From: Diplolepis rosae
Lineage: Eukaryota > Arthropoda > Insecta > Hymenoptera > Diplolepididae
DNA length: 64,000 nucleotides
Reading direction: 5' to 3'
NCBI GenBank assembly: GCA_030998225.1
Contig: JAPYXD010000723.1
Coordinates: forward strand, 25,437,501 to 25,501,500
Shown here piece after piece: positions 11,343 through 23,477 of this stretch. Both the position numbers and the translations under genes were made by a program. The notes beneath the pieces are model-generated. The model worked only from the letters and a program-made list of their open reading frames with translations, did not search any database and had not been told where the DNA came from. Position 1 is the first letter of the stretch. Each line of letters begins with the position of its first letter.

Positions 11343-12316
11343 AAATCATTATAAAATTTAATGTAATGTAAAGTTAAAATTGGCCTCAACTACACGGAGA
11401 AAAATGGATATTCAGGATCAATATCTAGATATTCAACTATGTGACAAGCATCTTACATATTCTGTTTATTTGTTCTATATGGGAGGTAAATGAAATTGAG
11501 TAGAGTCTGTAAGTTCATTAGATAATAATAAATATATTTTACACACACACAAGTAGTTCTCGAAGTTTGTCGAAGTACAAAATCCCAGAAGTGGAAGAGA
11601 TATCTAGTCTTGTGGGAGTGGTCATTTACAAGCATTCGAAATTGAAGAACAAGACCCCCATCGAAGCTATGTCGGCCATGGTCATATGCAGTGCAAACCT
11701 AATGCATAGTTGGTGGACGATTAGCAACTAGCGCCGCGTACAACTGTGCATTTGAACTATCATTATATGTGCACGTGTTAGTGCACATACATGCATTCGA
11801 AGGTTCTTTAAATGTGTTGCAGAGAATATAATTTGAAGGAAATTGAAATTCAAATGCAAAATTGTGAAAATCTAATTCAAAGGAGTGAGAAGTTGATATT
11901 AACTTTTCACTCTTAAATTACATTTTCAAAATTTTTCACACTGAATTACATATTTTTTTATCCATGATAACGCACAATCAAGAATAATTAATTGCTAAAT
12001 ACTTGTAATGACTTGTAAATAACAATGGCGAAACTCATACGAAGCCAGTTCCCCTTGCCCCACTCTGCCCACTTGCAACAACTAACGTTGCGTACAACTG
12101 TGCACATGAACTAAGCCCAGGCTGTAAAAGGAACCCGGATTATAAAAACAACGTCTGTTAAGCAGAAGCCAAAATAAATTTGAGTTTTCGCAGGATGGGT
12201 TTTTACAGCAATAACCATTAAAGAGATTAGAAACTAAATGTAAATGCTCCACGTAGATTTCCAAAGGTGCAGCTGCGTACTAGTATAATCCCAAATATCT
12301 TCTAAAATACTTTATC
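11343..12316. other. Non-coding spacer with small repeats
   Basis: An ACACGGAGAAAAATGG end lies at about 11,394 with no clear partner. The words GCGTACAACTGTGCA recur near 11,738 and 12,091. No gene is recognised. Confidence 0.45.
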
Positions 12317-12998
12317 TACGAAAAAATGGTTCGGACAAAGGTTGACCAGGACTGAGGGGGACATTTGACTGTACCATCAATTTTGACCTTAAGGTCAATT
12401 TTCAAGGTCAAATGGAGGTAAGACACTATTCTTAAATGAGAATCCCTATTTCTCGCTGCGGATTTGAAAAGAGTTGGAAATTTCACGTCAAAAATGACCT
12501 GTGGAAAAATGGTTTTTGTGACTTTGGAAAGATAAAAAATTAAGGTCATATGTCTGAGAGACGATCAGATGACCTTCAGGTCAATTTTCAAGGTGACTTG
12601 AAGGTCAAGACGATGCCCGGATAAAATTAACAATCATTTCGGATAAGATGTAAAGACTGTGACTATGTAGTTAAAAAAGTGACAATCTTAGCAATGTCAC
12701 TTTTCTGTGACTAGTTACAAAAAAAAGATACTTTGTCCTTACTTTTAGCGTTTTACTTACTTCGTCCACGCCGTTGTTTCTAGGTAACGCTAAAAGTAAG
12801 GGAAAAGTGTCTTTTTTTGTGTAATTAGTCACAGATACCCGCTCTTTTCAAATCCGTAGTCAGAAATAGGGGTTCTAATTTAAGAAAAGGGTCTTACCTC
12901 CATTTGACCTTGAAAATTGACATCAAGGTCAAAATTGATGGTACAGTCAAATGTCCCCCTCGGTCCTGTTCAGCCTTTGTCCGAACCATTTTTTCGTA
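12317..12998. mobile_element. Foldback MITE with TA target duplication
   Basis: TA flanks an element starting CGAAAAAATGGTTCGG (12,319) and ending with its complement (12,996). The arms run about 150 bp and contain repeated AAGGTCA words. A second hairpin lies inside (12,728-12,830, around CTTACTTTTAGCGTT). A TA target is typical of Tc1/mariner-mobilised MITEs. It abuts the truncated end of the mariner gene at 12,999. Confidence 0.8.
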
Positions 12999-13578
12999 AG
13001 CATCACCTTCTTTTTGGATTGAAAACGACGTGGTTTTTTCGGACGCGGCTCATTGGGTGAACGCCATTCACTCGCTTGATGTCTGGAGTGCATGTCATAC
13101 TCATAAATCCACGTCTCGTCACCAGTAATTATCCGTTTGATGAGTCAACCTTGGAAAGCATGTCTTTTGCGAGATCAACGCGATCCCTTTTTTGCATGAA
13201 ATTCTGGTCTTTCGGCACCAGCTTTGCAGCGACACGTCTGAGGCCAAAATCATTGACCAAAATGTCTTGAGCGGATCCGTAAGCAACGTTCAACTCCTCT
13301 GCAATCTCTCTAATGGTCAATTTGCGGATTACGGTCATCCAGCCTTTGATTTTGTTGATGTTTTCATCAGTTTTTGCCGTCGACGGCCTGCCACTGCGTT
13401 CGTTATCCTTGACCGACTCACGACAACTTCTGAAGCGTTCGTGCCAGCGGAAAACGTTCGATCTCATTAGAGTATCGTTGCCGAAACACGTTTCCAACAT
13501 TTCCAAAGTCTACGCACCGTTAAATCCATTTTTAACACAAAATTTAATGCAAACTCGTTGCTGTAAAGTCGATGACAT
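12999..13578 (-). pseudogene. Mariner transposase, N-terminal fragment, broken
   Basis: The start ATG is at 13,576-13,578 (minus). After about 22 residues there is an in-frame TAG (13,510-13,512), then the paired helix-turn-helix DNA-binding region with the motifs VFRWHERFR, RSGRPSTA and LTIREIAEELN. Near 13,133 the frame shifts and ITGDETWIYEYD follows, carrying the first catalytic Asp. The gene is then cut off at the foldback ending at 12,998, so the remaining catalytic residues are missing. These features match mariner transposases of the ~345-residue class. The protein cannot be functional. Confidence 0.8.
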
Positions 13579-13621
13579 TTTTTTTTGTGAAAAATCGAAA
13601 CCACACACAAAGATAGATGTA

Positions 13622-15778
13622 CATTAGTGAGCAACATAAATGGTCCGAAAACTCTACTTGGTACCAGGATGCATCAAGAAGGGCTGGGATTCTTCTTTGC
13701 AGCCCTGATTTGAGCATCGGGGATTTCCTGGAGACCGACGCGGGGTTCGTTTGGGTGAAGGTGGCGGGGGTACGTGTGTACAGCTGCTACTTCTCTCCCA
13801 ACGATCCTTTCGAGGTCTTCGAGACCCAGATCCTCCTCCTTGAGGAAAGCCTTAGAGAGGCTACTGGGCGGTCCCTTATCACGGGTGACTTTAATAGTAA
13901 GTCGCCCGAGTGGGGCGAAGCCCGTCTGGACAGGAGGGGGATCTTGGTCGGCAAGATGGCCGCTAGGAATGACCTGATTGTATTGAATCAGGGCAGGGAT
14001 TTTACGTTCAGATAAGGAGCGGGGGGATCGATTATTGACCTCACGTTTGCCGCGCTCCGTCCTGCCTCAAGGATAGTCGACTGGTTCATCCGGGAACGGA
14101 GTCACCCAGTGAATACGGGAAGGGGCGACAAAGGAAGGAGCCCTTCCTGGAGCACAAGGCGAATCAACAAAGACAGGCTCAATAAACATCTTGAGAAAAC
14201 CAGGCTCATAGATGAGCTTGGTTGGGCTACGTCTGCTGGGTCGTTGGAGGACACCGTGCGGGCGGCGAGGCGGAAAGTGGTCGCACCATGTGACCACTCG
14301 ATGCCTCGACGGGGGCACGGGCTTACCGGGGACTCAATGTACTGGTGGAACGACCAGTTGTCTGTCCTGCGTCGGGAATGCCTCGCAGCGCAACGGAGAT
14401 TCACCCACTCAACGGGTGATTCTCTGCTGCACGAGGCATGGAAAAAATCAAAATCAGCTCTGAGGCAAGGCATAAAGAAAAGCCGACTTTAGTGCTGGAA
14501 AGACTTGATCGGTGAGTTCGAGAAGGACCCATGGGGTCTCTCCTTCAAAATAGTCACTAAGAGATTGGTGACTAGAAGAAAGACCCCGGGCCTGGATAAT
14601 CCCGATCGAGTCAAGTACGTCGTGCGAAGCTTGTTTCCGCATGTAGAGCCGTTCCAAAGAAGGGACCGAAACTCCTGCGTGGTCCGGCGTAAAGAACTCT
14701 TCACTTTTGAAGAACTAAAGACAGCGGGTGGAAGGCTCAAGGCAAACACAGCGCCAGGGATCTACGGGTTGCAGAACGAGATCCTCAAAGAGGTGCTCGG
14801 GGTATACCCGGAGATCCTCCTAGAAGTCTTTAACTCCTGTCTTCGGGTACGACGATTTTCTGCGCATGGACCTACCTGCTGGAACGAGCATCATCAGCTT
14901 CGTGGATGACGCAATTGTCGTGTGCGCTGCTAACAACGTCGGAATTCTGCAGCTGAGGATCAATGATAGTCAGTGGCGGGCAAAGCGTTGGTTAGATAGC
15001 AGAGGCCTGAAAATGGCCCCTGAGAAGACCGAGGCTTTGCTGGTCACAGACAGGAGATCCATCCAATATCCGAAGATCGCTCTCGGGGAACATGGAATGG
15101 AGTGGAAAAAGAGCATTAAGTACCTGGGAGTGCAGTTGGATTGAAGGCTTAGCTTCGGCGAACACCTGCAGATCGCGACTGCCAAAGCCATCCAATGTGG
15201 GGCCACCCTGACTCGGCTCATGCCCAACATTGGTGGACCCAGGGGAGCTAAGAGAAGGCTGGTGGCGAGCGTGGTAAATTCGAAGCTGCTTTATGCAGCT
15301 CCGATCTGGACAAGTGCCTTTAACAACCATGCTATCCTGAAAAAGCTGTTCTCGGCACAGAGAGGTGTGGTGATGAGAATTTTCTCCGCATACCGAACTG
15401 TGTCGACGAGTGCTGTGCTGGTCTTGGCGAGCGTCCCGCCAATTGATTTATTGGCGGAGGAAAGGAAGGAGACCTTCCAGCTCCGTAAGGAGCTCACCTG
15501 CTTAACAAACCCGCAGGTAATCGCTCGCGCGAAGGAGGCCATCCGCAAGGATGGAAGGCGCAGACTCGTCGAGAAATGGCAGATGAGATGGCATGGTGAC
15601 CAATCCGGGAGATGGACACACCGTCTAATCCTGGAGCTCACCACCTAGCTGGATATAAAGCACGGTCAAGTCAGCTTTTACCTGGTGCAAGCGCTTTCAG
15701 GTCATGGCTGCTTTAATGCGTACCTGAAGCGCTTCAGGAAAGGAGACGACGAGTCGTGTAGCTACTGCAGATCCCTTG
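13622..15778 (+). pseudogene. R1-clade non-LTR retrotransposon ORF2 remnant, copy 1
   Basis: ORF2 normally encodes an APE-type endonuclease followed by reverse transcriptase. The endonuclease part shows ITGDFNSKSPEWG (about 13,880-13,917), then an in-frame TAA at about 14,013. The SDH motif expected next is absent. The linker and RT finger region follow in the same frame with a stop near 14,490. After about 14,846 the frame shifts into the palm with SFVDDAIVV (the F/YxDD active site), so much of the RT between them is deleted. A TGA lies near 15,142. The C-terminal region runs to a TAG at 15,646, then the first cysteines of a CxxC zinc knuckle, where the copy ends. A 5'-truncated copy is usual for target-primed insertion. 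Confidence 0.85.
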
Positions 15779-16122
15779 TATATGGTATATGAACTGAACC
15801 TCATCGTTGCTTAAACTATACAATTAGGAATACTCAAAGGTAAATACAAAAAATGTCTATAAGGATCGAAACCCAATTATACAATGGACATTCGAAGCGA
15901 TCGTTGAGACATGGTAGGTACTCAACATTTATTAGCATTTTAATAATTTATGATTATAATAACAATGAACAAAGACAGTTTCAAGTAGAAAATTCGACTG
16001 AATTATTAGGTAGAACACAAGCTTCTTATGTTCGTTATTGCGACGTAACATTGCGGCCCCGTTTGAATGATCTACGTTCAAAGGAACAGTGTTGTCAAGA
16101 TAAGAATACGTAGTTTATAGAG
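15779..16122 (-). other. Probable 3' untranslated/LTR region of the adjacent BEL/Pao element
   Basis: This lies directly downstream of the BEL pol stop on the minus strand and up to the R1 truncation point. No second LTR is available for comparison, so the assignment is positional only. Confidence 0.3.
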
Positions 16123-19100
16123 TCAGTGCTGTGGCGCTAAGTTCTGTATAGGAACCTTGGTAATCTCTGCAGCACTCTGCACCTTCACTGGTAGAGGACA
16201 CAGTTTTTGGAGACACCTTTTGTAAGTACCCGACGTTATTTTCACAACTGCTACACGAGTAATTCCATCAGCTTCAGGGTGAGTTTCGATGACTCGGCCC
16301 AGATTCCATCTCAAGGGAGGGAGCTTCTCCTCTTTAAGTACAACCATGCTGCCGACAGAGATGCTGCTACTGGAACCAGATTTCCACTTGCTGCGGACGG
16401 TGAGCTCGTTCAAGTAATCTTTGTGCCACCTGGCCCAAAAGTGCTGTGTTCGCACCTGTACCTGTTGCCATACGGATAAACGATTGCATGGAAGTGATCT
16501 GAGATCTGCCTGTGGGAAGCTGGTCAATGGTTCACCAATCAGGAACTGGCCAGGAGTTAGGGAAAGAAAATCATTTGAATCGGTTGATAGAGGAGTTAAA
16601 TGGCGCGAATTTAGGATAGCTTCAATTTCGATTACATAGGTTTCAAGCTTTTCAAACGTGAGAAGAGTATTCCCAACCGTGCGCGCAACATGATATTTAA
16701 ACGATTTGACCGCAGCCTCCCAAAGCACGCCAAAATGTGGAGCTCCGGGTGGTATGAAACTCCATTTAATCCCTTTATTGGATAAAAACTTCAGGACCCT
16801 TTCATTGTGCTCATCAGCCGTCGGAAGAGCATAAAGTTCTTGGTTCTCGCGACTTGCTTCTACAAAGTTTGTGGCGTTATCCGACAATAAGGTGCTGAAT
16901 TTTCCGTGTCGAGAAAAGAATCATTTTAAGGCTGCGAGGAATTCTTCCGTAGTGAGATCACTTACTAATTCAATATGCACCGCCTTAGTACCAAGACAGA
17001 TAAATACCGAAACATAGCACTTAACGGAACCACGATTTCTGAAACGTTTTTCCTTTACAAAAAAAGGACCACAGTAGTCGATTCCTGTATTCACGAAGGC
17101 GCGAGACATCGCGAGGTTTTGCACGAAAGTATGGGACACATTGGTGAATGACATGGCGTGTGGTGTTACGGCCGTGGAGAGTTCAAAAGCACTATCGCAC
17201 TGAATACAAAGTCGCTTGCGTTCCTGCGTGCTTAAGTAGTATGTGTTCACTTCTTATAATAAGATTTGTGACGTGATGACTTCGCGGGAGAAGGATGGGG
17301 TGCTTCTGGTTAGAAGAAAATGCCGAGTGTATCAGTCTGCCACCCACCCTTATAATCTTATCATCAAGAAAGGGGTTTAACGCGATAAGTTTGCTCTTTC
17401 TGCAGACAGTTTCTCCGCGCTTTAGACAGTCGATTTCCTTCGAGAAATATTTTGCTTGCGTGAGTTTTATTACTAAATTCATAGCAAGGTTGAGTTCCTC
17501 AACGACCAGCGCGCTGTTGCGCTTACTCTTGCACCTTATATTATGAATAAAGCGAAGGCAATAGGCAAGAACTCGTTTCAATTTTGTAAGCGCAGAATAT
17601 CTTTCTAGTAAAGACCATTTTGAAATTGTTAAATTCATGGAGACTTGGGGAGTTTCTGGAGCACGCAGTTCAGGAATCTCCTTGAGTAGAAGAGTGGTCG
17701 AAGGCCACATATCCTCAGATTTACCGAGCCAAGCATGACCATGCGGCCAGCTAGTGGATTGCACAAATTCCTGCGGCATTTGACCACGTGCAACCGAGTC
17801 AGCGGGGTTTTCTAAGGTGGGTACGTGTCTCCAGCCGTCAACTTTAGTGAGAGATTGAAGTTTTGCCACTCTATTAGAAACAAACGTTTTCAATAAATCA
17901 GGTGGCGTCTTGATCCAATGTAGAGCGACTGTCAAATCAGACCAAAAGAAGATCTTGCTTAATTTGTTTTTAAGAGCCTGTTGAACGACAAATTGCAATT
18001 TTGCAAGCAGCAGCGCTGCACAATGTTCCAATCGTGGAAGGGACACTGATTTTACGGGCGCAACCCATGATTTTGAACACACGAGATTTGAAAAATATCG
18101 ACCTTCCTCGTTGGTAGAGCGTGTGTAAATGCAAGCTCCGTAAGCTCTTTCGCTTGCATCGCAGAAGCCATGAAGCTGAACCTCTGTCGAATTAGATGAC
18201 CAAAGCTAGCGACCAAAGCGAAGCTCGTTAAACAGTGGAAGCTGAGACATGTATTCAATCCAGGAAGTGTGAATGTCTATTGGAATGGATTCATCCCAAT
18301 TAACATTTGCTTTCGAAAGAAGCTGTATAATAATTTTAGCCTGAACAATTATGGGGCCAAGCAAACCGAGAGGATCAAAAAGCTTCGCTACCTTGATCCT
18401 TCCCTTGCTCAAAATTTTAATGAGGTTATCGCGGAGGGCGATAGCTTGTTCTCGCGTATCAGAATCAGTCAACAAATCGTCGACATAAAAGTCTTGCTTT
18501 AGAGAGGAGGCTGCTAGCGGTTGTGCAGTACTTTCATCAACCGCTAATTGATGCAGGGTCCGAATGCATAAAAAGGAGGCACATGCTATGCCATGAGTAA
18601 GTCTATTTAACTGGTAGATTTTTATCAATTCATTGCGGATGGCTCAGTAAGCACTTTTTTGATACAACGAGTCTTCAGGATGTACCAGCACTTGCCGGTA
18701 CATTTTTCCATATCGGCGGTCAACGCATATTTTCTTGATCGAAATCGAGTCAAATGCACGAAGAGTTCGTCTTGAATTACGGGACCGACCATAGAGGAAT
18801 CATTTAATGAGACACCGGTAGACGATTTTGCCGAGCCATCAAAGACTACTCTTATCTTAGTAGTAAGACTATCTTCTTTAACGACAGCATGATGAGGCAA
18901 ATAAAATCCTTCAGGTGTAGTTCCATCATTTTCAAGTTGAGACATATGACCCAACTGTTCGTACTCAGAGAGGAATTCATCATAAGGAGACTTTAATTCT
19001 GGCTGCCTATGAAATCGATTTTCTAAAAAATGAAGGCGTCGAAGAGCTACATTACGAGAGTGACCAATTTCGTTTCTCCGTCCATTGAAAAGAAGTCTCA

Positions 19101-19435
19101 CTATATATCGACCTTCAGAATTTCGAGTAGTATTTTTTACGAAGTGCTCCTCACAAGCGATTTGCTCAGAAGAAAGAACTTTGCAGGAGGGCACTTCTTC
19201 TAATTCCCAGAACTTAGAGAGATCAAAATCTAAAATCGGTTTATTACACATAAAATTGCATTGAAGAATTTTCTGATCAGAACGGGCCATTCCATATAAC
19301 CCACCCGCGACTATCCAGCCTAATTGAGTTTTCTGAAGCACTAGAGGATGATTTTTCAAGCGGATTTGGCCCACGCAAAGAAGCTCATAAAAAATACCCA
19401 CTCCAAGAATGCCGTCAATTTTACTCGGTATCGAA
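16123..19435 (-). pseudogene. BEL/Pao LTR retrotransposon pol remnant
   Basis: Domains on the minus strand run from the end of the protease/linker (IDGILGVGIFYELL, about 19,420) through the RT fingers (KIRVVFDGSA) to a frameshift and deletion near 18,640. The RT palm (FYVDDLLT, about 18,500) is followed by a stop near 18,207. RNase H comes next (GFCDASERAYGACIY, PRLEHCAALLLAKL, FWSDLTVALHW), then the Pao-type linker (WRHVPTLENPAD). The integrase has VNTGIDYCGPF with the first D, SDNATNF with the second D, and FGVLWEAAVKSF with the E, and is broken at about 16,890 and 17,250. Gag and most of the protease are missing. All three integrase acidic residues survive, but the reading frame is broken at least four times. 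Confidence 0.9.
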
Positions 19436-19440
19436 AATTG

Positions 19441-20930
19441 TTTTTCATTCGGATTAAAAAAACATTAATTTATAATTAACTTTATATTGATTTTTTCATA
19501 CCGTTGTCTTCGCTACTGCCTCTCGAATAAAAGTGGATGAGATTTATGTGAAAACGTTGAAAAACAAATTTTTTACTGCGAGTTGAGTATTGAAAAACAT
19601 GGATTTTACAATAACGAAATTTCGGGGTGTTTATTTTTTTTCGCAAAAATTATCATCTCGATGAAAGAAACGTAAATGTAGACTAATATTCATTTTTGAA
19701 GACCTATCGACCAGTATTTTATTACTGGAAATTTCGACTTTTGATTTTAAAGTGTGACGTCACCGCGCGGACAATACTTTTCCGGGTTTTTGAGCGTGCG
19801 ACCGGTTATTGCATGAACGGTCTCAATTCTCTTAAGTTTACTGAACTACTTTTTTCTATGTAGGTAATATAATATCTAATTGGTAGATTTGTAAATCTAA
19901 TACACATGTGTAAATCATGAAATGTATAGTTGCTGAACTAAAGCACGATACACTTAGCAGATGATAAATTTAATTGGTGCGGTGGAAAATTTATAAAATA
20001 AATGACTACTTGTATGATTTTGTCTTGGTTCAGATTACTTAAAAGTAACCCTGTTTAAACAGTACGAATATGCACATTAAATATAATTTTCTCTTAAATA
20101 TTAATAGATTTTTAGTAATTATTACAAGATTTGAAAAAATGACTGAACACTGAAAAAACCAGAATGCTTATGAGAACCGATTTTTGGGGTCCAATGAAAC
20201 TGTAACAGAAAAGAACTGGTCCGGTATGAAATGCAGACACGTTAAAAAAATCTTAAAAGGAACCAAATTTCGGTCCCCAAAGAACCAGTTTTGTTATTAT
20301 TGCTAGTTAACAACACACCTAAATTATCATAACGCATGTACAGAGATCCAATGACAAAAATATTTTATTGAAAAAAATATGGTTATGAAGATTCATTGTG
20401 ATTTTGCATGATATAAAAACTTTTTCAGACATGTAATTTTAAAGTATTATGTTTGATTCAAAGTATGAAGGGCCATTATTACTCTATAAATTCGCGCGCA
20501 ATGGCGCCAAAGATTGAAAGTCGATAAGTTTTCTTGGTACGATGTACTACTTTTTTACAAGCTAAAATACAAAAAATATTTACCATCAGAATGAACAAAA
20601 GTTGATATTGCACAAAGTAGTGAAACTACGAATAGATGATTCATTTTGAACGACAAGAGAAAACTTTCTGGGATAGATTGTGATTGCAATTACGGATATA
20701 TGTAGGCACCAATGAACATCTCATTATTCAAGGAAAAAATTGCGTCATACTGCAAAGTTTTTCAACGATGTGACAGCGAGTATAAATATGTTATTTATTT
20801 GACATTCGTTTACATTTATTGAACGATTCCTTCTTTTTTGTGAAAATAACAATTCTTAACTTTGACGAATATTGCTCGAATTAAAAATAATTCAAGTGTT
20901 TTGCAGCATTATTCGAAAATCATAAGAAGT
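19441..20930. other. AT-rich DNA with a fragment shared with the 59.8 kb foldback
   Basis: About 19,690-19,840 matches 59,790-59,925, including GTGTGACGTCAC, GACAATACTT and a CATGAACGGTCTC-like word. The rest is AT-rich with no gene seen. Confidence 0.5.
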
Positions 20931-21109
20931 ATACTGAGAAAACAGTTTTGTCAAATCAACAAAAATATTTTGTTGGTATTTATGCAACAAAATTATTTTT
21001 TTCTGCCAACAAAACATTTTGCTATATCAATCAAATTTTGGTTACTTAAACAAAATGTTTTGTCAGGACATCAACAAAAGTTTTGTTGCATACATTTTTT
21101 TCTCAGTGT
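20931..21109. repeat. Short MITE with CAACAAAA-rich interior
   Basis: The ends are ATACTGAGAAAA and TTTTTCTCAGTGT. The interior consists of repeated AACAAAATTTTGTTG-like words on both strands. It is non-coding. Confidence 0.55.
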
Positions 21110-21951
21110 AAAAGTACTGTGGATTTGCATATATACTCAAAGTAGAAAAATCATATTGATGGAGGAGTTAAATAAAATATGATAAAATTGAGAAATTTCA
21201 CGTATTTATAAAATTATTAAATTGAAGAATTTAAAATCTTTCAGTGGAAAAAGAGACGTTTTCGATTGTGCTGGAATTCGAGTAGGGGTCTTTTGGATAA
21301 TGTAGACAGTGGCGAAACTTTGAAACTCAACCATCTATTAATTTATAAAATTATTCTATGAGCAGATTGTAATAAATAATTACCAATTAATTACGAGTAC
21401 GTTGCAAAAATAATATTATTTATAGTATGTTTTGCTTTAATTTTCGTATTTTACGGGAATACTTTCAATCCCAATGAAGATAAAAGTTAAGTTTTATTAT
21501 TTGTTTCAAGACTCATTATATCCTATTAAACCGCGAAGATGTAGAGTTTTTGACACTTTATATGTACAGCTATTTCATTACAAAAAGATATAGACGGAGA
21601 GCTGGCTACAGAGTAAGCAACATGCCTCGGTTCATGAAATTTCTTACCTGGAATAGGTTCGATTGCTGCTGACAAAGCGGTACACCAATTGTCAGAAGGC
21701 GCACTGGAAGCTTAATGCGTGGGCGGGCGTTCAAACTTGTGAAATTTCCGACCAAAAAAACTGTTTCAGAACACGGCTGAAAATTTGTATACGTATTGAA
21801 GAGTATGAGGGAAAGTAGGGAAAAAATTGCCAGAAGAGTAAGTGGAAGCTAAAGGGTTGTCAAAAGCTGCCAAAGTTGCGAAAAATTTTGGCAAATTTAC
21901 ATATCTAGGAACATTTCTGGCAATTTGCATTTTTATTGTTTACATATAGAA
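21110..21951. other. Non-coding spacer
   Basis: No domain, RNA gene or clear repeat is recognised. Confidence 0.4.
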
Positions 21952-21953
21952 TA

Positions 21954-22788
21954 CAAGGTGCGTTCCAAAATAAACGAGACTTTTGTCATAAAAATTTTTT
22001 GGTGGCGCCATCTGTGAATGATGTAGTGCGTTAGAAGGTTATATGCCTCCCTGACTTCCAGTGACAGTTTTATGACATTTGCTTCAGTGGAAGCGAAGTT
22101 ATTGCGTCTAAAGTGTCAGTGTGTTTGTGTCATCGGAACAAAAATGAGTTTCGAACAAAGAGCTAATATCAAATTTTGTTTTAAAATCGGTAAAACGTTT
22201 ACCGAAACATTTGAATTGATGAATAAAGTTTATGGCGATGATTGTCTATCTCATGCCAGAGTTCATGAGTGGTTTACACGTTTCAGAGATGGTCGTGAGG
22301 ACATAAATGACGATGAACATACGGGCCGCCCAAAATCAGTGATCACCGAAAACCCCATCGAAATTGTGCGTGAATTTATCAAAAATGAGCCGAAATCATC
22401 TTTGAAATTCATGGAATCGGAGTTGAATATCTCCAAAACATCGATTTATCGCATTTTAACCGATCATTTGGGCTTACGACCGCGAAGGAGGAAGCTGGCG
22501 CTTATTGCATGATAATACACCATCTCATCGATCCACTCTTGTGACTGATTTTTTGACTAGAAATCGCATTTTAACCATCAAACACTCACCGTATTCGCCT
22601 GATATGGCTCCCTGTGACTTCTACCTATTCGGAAAATTGTTTACTCTTTCGAAAAGCTTTTGGGTCGCGCAAAACAGTGTATCGAGGCCGGAGGGGACTA
22701 TTTTGAATAAATAAACTCGAATTTATCAGAACAAAGCTCCTGTCATTTCTATTTTAGCTCAGTCTCGTTTATTTTGGAACGCACCTTG
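21954..22788 (+). mobile_element. Internally deleted mariner element with intact ends
   Basis: TA (21,952-21,953 and 22,789-22,790) flanks 27-bp inverted repeats beginning CAAGGTGCGTTCC and AAAATAAACGAGAC. At 835 bp it is shorter than the usual ~1.3 kb mariner. Intact ends mean it could still be moved by a transposase supplied elsewhere. Confidence 0.85.
22144..22714 (+). pseudogene. Mariner transposase with central deletion
   Basis: The ATG at 22,144 (MSFEQRANIKFC) begins a mariner DNA-binding domain with VHEWFTRFRDGRED, HTGRPKS and LNISKTSIYRIL. At about 22,490 the sequence jumps, with a frame change, to LHDNTPSHRS (second catalytic D) and then YSPDMAPCDFYLFGKL (third catalytic D). The segment with the first catalytic Asp is gone. 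A further break near 22,660 replaces the C-terminus. An upstream ATG at 22,072 in the same frame was not chosen, because the family begins at the later Met. The product is inactive. Confidence 0.8.
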
Positions 22789-23209
22789 TAAACTACGTGC
22801 ATTGTGTCAGAAGGCAAAGCGGAAGAGTTCACGAGGAATTCGGGTGCAAAGTACGAGAACGTCTTTTGGCGCCCGGCGTAACGTCATCGCTTTTCTCTTG
22901 ATTTTCGCACCCGACATATTTCGGATCACTTCTGACAATTAATATGAATATTTATAAACTACTTCAGGAACTATTATTAAAATATCAGGGGTCAATTGAG
23001 AAGAATTCATCAATTTGATTAATTATTTATCGTAACATTAGCAACATTTCGCATGAGTTTCATTTTTTTTAAAGCATATTGAAATCTTGAAATATAAATG
23101 AAGAATAAACTTTTAAAGCAAAACTTGAAAATTTAGAAAAATTTTCGATATTAATACTCCTACAGTATTGCCAATGTATATATATATATATATCTGAAGA
23201 ATACTGAAA
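22789..23209. other. Non-coding spacer with a short TA microsatellite
   Basis: A (TA)n run lies near 23,175-23,192. No gene is seen. Confidence 0.45.
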
Positions 23210-23269
23210 TATTGTTGATGTTTTTAGTAGGCTTTAGGGTCCAGAAAAAATGTATCTCAAAGTTTCATA

Positions 23270-23313
23270 TTTTAAAACGTTTCGACTCATATCGGAGTCC
23301 TCATCAGTGAGAA
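23270..23313 (-). ncRNA. Hammerhead ribozyme motif B (degraded)
   Basis: Minus strand: CTGATGA, stem GACTC/GAGTC, then GAAACGTT. Stem I (TTCTCA against TTAAAA) has two mismatches, so this copy is probably decayed. The core bases are intact. Confidence 0.5.
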
Positions 23314-23477
23314 TTTATTTATATAAAAAATACAAAGGGGAGAACCTTAAAAAATTGCATGTGTGGCGGATGAACATTGTGGTAAAAATGATATAAATCA
23401 ATTGCACGTGTGAAAATATAAAATTGATCTAAATAACTAAATACAAAGAAATAAAAACCGTGCAAATTTGTTGCCTA

